The position numbers were made by a program, and so were the translations under genes. A stretch of DNA of 64,000 nt from Gymnorhina tibicen (Eukaryota; Chordata; Aves; Passeriformes; Artamidae). Within the stretch, counting starts at the first letter, position 1. Each line of letters starts with the position of its first letter. Positions 59,031 through 64,000 of this stretch are shown one piece after another. Where the stretch lies: NCBI GenBank assembly GCA_013399875.1, contig VXAZ01018984.1:5495503-5559502 (forward strand). Direction: 5' to 3'. The notes under the pieces are model-generated. The model did not search any database, was not told where the DNA came from, and was given only the letters and a program-made list of their open reading frames with translations.

Positions 59031-59279
59031 CTATCCTTTTGCCCTCTTTGATATCAACCTCTTTTCTTCTGCAATAAAAAGGTGTTCAATACATTCTGCA
59101 TATCCCCCCTCCATGAGGGTCATGAGCCAGCATAATATTTTCTGGAAGTTGATATATTCCTTCTGGATTTTCTGGATTCTCTGAGTGTGAACAGACCAAA
59201 TCAACAAGTCTGAAGTTTTAATGGGACATTTACAAAGAGCTGGCAGACCCCCTTCCCCCACTGATAGTCTTAAAGACAC
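59031..59279 (-). pseudogene. gag: ERV gag, capsid remnant
   Basis: The frame contains PIKTSDLLIWSVHTQRIQKI, then YAECIEHLFIAEEKRLISKRAKG. The 'SDLxxWK...' start of the helical region and the '...C-LL...EE+--I---A' stretch are typical of the gammaretroviral capsid N-terminal to C-terminal domain transition. Nucleocapsid zinc knuckles (CX2CX4HX4C) are not visible between here and the protease. In-frame stops occur upstream. Confidence 0.75.
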
Positions 59280-59281
59280 CT

Positions 59282-59600
59282 TTATCTGTGGCTAAGTATG
59301 TCCTCGAGTCCAGCCTGCAACAGGACTAAAATTTTCATTTCCCATAGTTCAGTGTCAGTCCCTTGCCTCACCAGTTGGGTGATCTTGGTTCTGAGGACCA
59401 AAAGAGGGATTTCCAAGGCAGTGGAACTGGAAAGAAAGGCAGGTCTTTCTTTGGTCCTTGCCCAGGTCTTGAGATCAAATGCTGAGCATTCCAATACCAG
59501 GAGTGGGAATGATGGGCTTGTTTTGTTTCTTCATTCTCTTCTATTTTTTGACATGGTATGTTTTTTGACATATGTTCTTCGGGAATGCATACTACTCAAG
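59282..59600 (-). pseudogene. gag: ERV gag, region upstream of capsid (probable)
   Basis: The - strand frame at 59282-59494 ends in TDTELWEMKILVLLQAGLED. Its position suits the matrix/p12 part of gag, but these regions are poorly conserved and I cannot match motifs with confidence. The 5' limit of the element is not resolved. I see no primer-binding site or 5' LTR in the next kilobases. Confidence 0.4.
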
Positions 59601-62600
59601 CCATGCATCAGACATGGAGTTATTAGAATCTAATCACATATCTTCAATAGCCTTGTAAGGTTTTCAACATAAAATTTTAACGTATTGTTACTGCAGTGTG
59701 GGTGTTTGGTTTGTTTTTTTTTTAACTGAGCTAGGTGAATGGCAAATTTTTTTCAGCCTCCAACCTTGGGTATGGAGTCTTCATTTTTAAGGGACCAAAT
59801 ATGTTTTCTATAGTAAATGTACTATATGTACTGACTTAGTGACATCTTTCTTTTTCTGGCAAGAAGATAAGGGAGATAATTTGTTACCAAGTGCTCTGTG
59901 TGCCATATAATTTAGGAGCAGTCAGTGATCAGGAATGATGGGTTAAAAATGACTCTGAGGACTTGTTGATGTTTAAGATTGCATTGCCACAGGTAGGATG
60001 TTCCCCTCCGCCTCCTGGGTCCTTCACATATCTCGGTGTTCCTTCTCTGACAACTGGAAAATGCTGGTTCTTTCTGCTATCACATTTCTGGAAACTTAGA
60101 GCTTGAAGAAAACATGCTAAACAAGGGCTGAAATAGCTTGAAGAAAACATGCTAAACAAGGGCTGAAATAGCTTGGACACAGATGCAACTTGCTGTGTGT
60201 GACACTCCTACCTTGGAGACTGCCACATGTATTAAATAGCAATAATAAAATCCCTTCTCTTAGAAGACTTACGGCAAAAATGACTGACATGCTGCAACTG
60301 TTTTGAACTAAATAATACAAGCATGTTGTGATGAAGCAGTGTTAAAATGTCTTAATTCTCCCATGTAATCATGTCCTGTCAATAGCAATGACCTGGGACT
60401 GATGGTGCTGGGTAGTTGAAGGCATGCTTGTATTTTGGAGTTCTGTGTTAGCTGTAATTATCACTGTTGGTGATTATAACGTTATTACCCTGTGGTAATG
60501 CCTCAGGAAATCTTCTGTAGGATTTGTTGTGATGATAATTATCTTTTCCCTGGATAAGTTTCTCTTCTGCTTGGCAATGGCATTGGGCAGTGAATTTCTG
60601 TATTTGAAATACTTTCCATTCAGTCCTAATTTAGTTAAAACCAAACCACAGCTGAAGCGATCTAGGAAATCATTCTTAGCTAGATGCTTTTCAGTGGTGT
60701 AAAGACTGCAAAATTAACTGGACTCTTGTTCCAGTATCTGCTGATCTGAGACAGCATGGAAAACACCAACTTGCCTCATTTTGGATCCCACAGTGGAGAT
60801 GAGATCTGCCCCACACGGAGATGGATCTGCGGGCAGTCTATCTGACTGGGGTCTCCTGTAGGAGGCTGTCTGGTGCTTAGGCACCACCTGACACAAAGTG
60901 TGAGCACATAAATGGATCAGAAACAGAAACAGAGCCATGAGGACTCTCATGTCTAGTCCTTCAGATCCAGTTCTCTGGCCTTTCTAGCAGTGCTACTCAT
61001 TATCAAGTTATAGACTGTGGAGCTCGTGTTTTGAACTTACTCTCATTTGCTCATCCCACATGTCCAATCCACACAGAAATGGTCTTCCATCTACTTGGGG
61101 TAGTGTGAGCAGGCTGAAGTCCACAGTAAACTTTCCTAAAGTATTGGATACCATGGCTGTGTTCCGTGTTCTGCTCCTCTGGACAGACAAGATAGATCCT
61201 CCACCTCAGTGGCCCCTGCTATGTTAATGATGGGGTCCTACCTTTGTGGTGCTTTGAGACAAATTAGCCTTTAAATGCTCTGCATTATATTAATGAGGAG
61301 TCAAAGTGCATAATAGAGTTTCTTGCCTTTTTTATTATATCAGTGGTGGTTAGGAGACCAGATTAAAATTCTGATTTTAACGATGAGCTGCTTAACTTCT
61401 GACATTAACATTCTTCAGTTAAAAAGGGGAAATGTGTCCAAATCTGCTCTACAGCTAACACCTCAAATTTAAGCCTAAAGTTTACCTTTCCCTTTTGAGG
61501 AGTTTGCTCAACACCTGCAGTCTGATTTTTCTAGTGCCATCAGTAAAAATCAAGCCTCATAAATCAAGCTGTAACTACAAGCCTTTTATCTATGAATTTT
61601 ATTTGCAGTGAAAATAGGAGGCTTCAGGAGGTGAAACTGCTGTCATATGAGCTATATTCACCTGCCTGGAGCAGCACACAGGATATCCTGGTCAAGAGAG
61701 AGCCTTGCTCTTGGAATTGATCTACAAATAGACTTCCAAGCTGTGAACCTTCCACACACTGTTGGCACACACTTAAGCTGCACTGAAAGATGGCATGGTA
61801 CTTATGGCCTTTCCTTGGGATATTGGCATTTGCCCTTGCTTTGGCACAGATTTCTTATAGCTTGCAGGTGCACCGCTTGGACTTTGTGTGGGATATTGTC
61901 CATGAGTGATGTGTGAGTAGCCAAGGAGTGAACAACTGTGTTAATTATCTTGCAGAAAAGCTACAGCATGTGAAAACCTTTCCTTTTTTGTCCCACATAG
62001 GCTCTTAAAGGTACCAATCATTCTATTAAGTTTTCATATCTTCTTGATCCTAACATGTGGTCAAGCCCTTTTTTTTGGTGTTATTTCCCCCATTTAAACA
62101 AGGCCTAGCAGTTCTCAGTTGTTTCACAGAAGTGTCACAAGGACAGAGGCTTGAAAAGCTGTTGCTTGTGGGGGTTGAATGGGAGTATATCCCTTCCCTG
62201 GTACAAGAAAGGAGGGTGGGCTTGGACTGGGGTGTTGCTCAGCCTCTCAGAATCCAGCACCGTGGTTTGCTGTATAGTTTGGGCTTCAGCTTTCTGTAGT
62301 GCTTCTGCTGTTGAGGTGGGAAGTCGGAAATGTTATGACTGGGAAAATGTCATCTTCTAGTGTTTAACAGTTCCTGCTTCCAGAACATCCTGCCTTTTGA
62401 ACTGCAGTAAAACTCAGAGCATTCTGGTCCCTGCTCTAAGGCAGCTCCAGCTGCTAAATTCTGAGTGGAGTAATTCAAGTTTGGACTATAATTGGGGTAG
62501 GATTGTTTTCCAGCAGTTCATCTAGCTCTAAAGGGTGACAGGGCAGAGCCTTTCAGATTACTGAATCTAGTTTGTCACTGAAAACTGATAACATTTAATT

Positions 62601-63749
62601 CAAATACTTGGATTATATGTCTTGTGTCTAAATGAAGAATGTGTATATTGCTGATATTTTGAAAAATCTCATTGTTTTTAAAAACCTAGATCAAATGACT
62701 AATGCATTCTTCAAAGTAAGGAGAAACTCCTGTGGACAATTTTTCAACACTTGACACCTTCCCAGCCAATTTACTTGTTCTCAGTAGAATAAATGGAAGT
62801 AGCTTTTTCTTGAGCATGACTGCTGGCTATTTCACACAGCTACCTTGATGCTCTCTAAATGGAGCCCACAGAGAAATCATTGCAACATAGAAGAAGGGAC
62901 TGAAGGTGCAGGGAGCTAATTAGTTGGCAAACATGAAGGTTGTGAAGCCCTATTTTGATCTCAGACAGGTAAGTGAACTGGGTTTAGAGAACTCATTTAG
63001 TTATTAGTGAACACATTTTTCCTGAGATCTGCTTACATGCATTCTGTGGACAGATAGTAGATGTAAGAAATGGTCAGGTGAACTTATCTGCTAGCTCTGA
63101 ATCTTGCCTGACAAGCATTAAGGAGTGCTCAGCTATGGGTGATTTTGAAGGAATTATTACAGCACTCCCTGCTAAAAGTTGCCTGCCGCCACACCATCAA
63201 TTTTTGTCATGATTTTTTCTAGATCTCTTTGGATAAAAAAGCTCTTGTTTTGTTTTTTGCCTTTGCAAATTGATGAGTGGTACAAAACAGTTACCTGACG
63301 CCACAGAGAGGAGTCTGAACTTAAAGGCATTCAGCCATTTGTTTTCTGTTCAGACACATGTGATTCCTTGGAATCTCAAACTCTTTGGGATACAGAGTGA
63401 GGAGAGGGAACAATCTCTTTGATGTATTTGCATACATGCTAAAGGCAACAAGGTGATGCCACTGCAGGAAATGCAGTTGTTAATATGTTAAAAGGAGTGA
63501 ATTATATTAGGCATGAGAAGTAGTTGTAGTGATTCTGCTCTACTTGATAAAAGTGTGAACCTGGTTGTGTTACTGGCTTAGGTATTCCTGAGAGCAGGGA
63601 GATTGATCTTTAGAATCCCATGGTGATTCTTCATCATTTTTACCAAGAATTATAAGCTATAAATGTTACCTTTAAGAAGAGAAACTTCTTCTTCAATCTA
63701 AAAAAAGATCTCTTCCTGTGCATAAAGAACTCACAAGAGAAGGGCAACA
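59601..63749. other. Spacer, no gene recognised
   Basis: Apart from the 35-bp tandem duplication at 60100-60175 nothing is recognised. I searched here for a partner LTR of the ERV (shared TATATAA context, ACTGATAACA end) and found only an isolated ACTGATAACA near 62584. Confidence 0.6.
60100..60175. repeat. 35-bp tandem duplication, 2.2 copies
   Basis: The unit begins AGCTTGAAGAAAACATGC. It is present at 60100-60134 and 60135-60169, with a third start (AGCTTG) to 60175. The two full copies are identical, pointing to a recent event. Confidence 0.95.
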
Positions 63750-63920
63750 AACAATGAAAAATGAATATCTCTTTGAGGTTAAGCCAAGAAGTAATTAATC
63801 TAATTGGAAGCAATAGAGATCTTAGCTTGATATTAGGGAAAAACTTCTTCACCTTAAGCACTGAAAGTATGTTGCCCACATACTCTGGCAGAAGAATTGA
63901 GCACACTACACACAAAGAGG
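63750..63920 (+). mobile_element. Diverged CR1/L3-type LINE remnant
   Basis: CTTGATATTAGGGAAAAACT followed by TCTTCACC near 63825-63853 resembles the sense 'TTGGATATTAGGAAGAATTTCTTCACT' segment of CR1-clade elements. The continuation (AAGCACTGAAAGTATG...) is consistent but weak. Limits are approximate. Confidence 0.55.
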
Positions 63921-64000
63921 GACAGTGCCCACCCTATTTTATTGTGTCTCTTGGCTGGACATACCCTGCACTTCTCTGTTTGATTGGCTTTTTTTAGAAA

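Larger units (their letters stand above)
56400..59600 (-). mobile_element. Decayed gammaretrovirus-like (class I) ERV
   Basis: Composite element on the - strand. From high to low coordinate it has gag capsid, protease, N-terminal RT, integrase N-terminus, late integrase, integrase C-terminus, polypurine tract and a probable LTR. The genome order is retained, but at least three internal deletions removed the rest of RT with RNase H, the integrase core and the whole env. Stops and frameshifts interrupt most segments. There is no recognisable 5' LTR. It is a defective fossil. Confidence 0.85.

Noticed and set aside
59929..60320. Frames on the minus strand sharing an SYFSPCLACFLQA peptide
   Set aside because: The shared peptide is the translation of the 35-bp tandem duplication, not a protein repeat.
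62575..62600. ACTGATAACA matching the end of the LTR-like block
   Set aside because: Similarity is limited to about ten bases and the distance to gag is too large for a 5' LTR.
1..64000. CRISPR arrays, operons, phage or insertion-sequence structures
   Set aside because: No regularly spaced repeats with unique spacers, no dense coding and no bacterial gene signatures; the repeats present are vertebrate LINEs and an ERV.

Overview
The window looks like non-coding vertebrate DNA from a gene-poor or intronic region, most likely from a bird. It is AT-rich with scattered homopolymer runs and no CpG island. Every recognisable interspersed repeat is of sauropsid type: CR1-clade LINE fragments plus one decayed endogenous retrovirus (ERV) of gammaretrovirus-like (class I) type. 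I see no L1, Alu, B1 or other mammalian SINE, and no prokaryotic operon, phage, CRISPR or IS structure. A crocodilian or turtle source cannot be excluded from sequence alone.

Layout. 1-6.85 kb: unremarkable spacer. 6.86-9.29 kb: two remnants of an ancient CR1/L3-like LINE, both on the + strand, one from the 3' end and one from the reverse-transcriptase region. 9.84-10.06 kb: an AT-rich degenerate tandem array of three units carrying repeated TAATTA-type homeodomain motifs. 10.41-11.42 kb: a better preserved CR1 insertion on the - strand. 11.4-39.2 kb: spacer with candidate conserved or regulatory islands, notably 13.87-14.44 kb and 22.55-22.74 kb. 39.2 kb: a possible terminal coding exon of an unidentified + strand gene. 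43.2 kb: a second - strand CR1. 44-56 kb: spacer with regulatory-looking motif clusters and one possible 126-nt exon at 56.0 kb. 56.4-59.6 kb: the ERV, on the - strand, with gag capsid, protease, partial reverse transcriptase, integrase ends, polypurine tract and one LTR-like block. It lacks env, most of RT/RNase H, the integrase core and a recognisable 5' LTR. 60.1 kb: a recent-looking 35-bp tandem duplication. 63.8 kb: a last CR1-type remnant.

No intact protein-coding gene can be demonstrated. The longest ATG-initiated reading frame is 167 codons, which is within chance expectation for this length and composition. The ERV and LINE remnants are all broken, and none appears able to make a functional protein. 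The most interesting items are the three-unit homeodomain-motif array, the heavily deleted ERV whose RT fragment is still an open frame, the two candidate exons and three compact transcription-factor-site clusters. I found no convincing new biological system.
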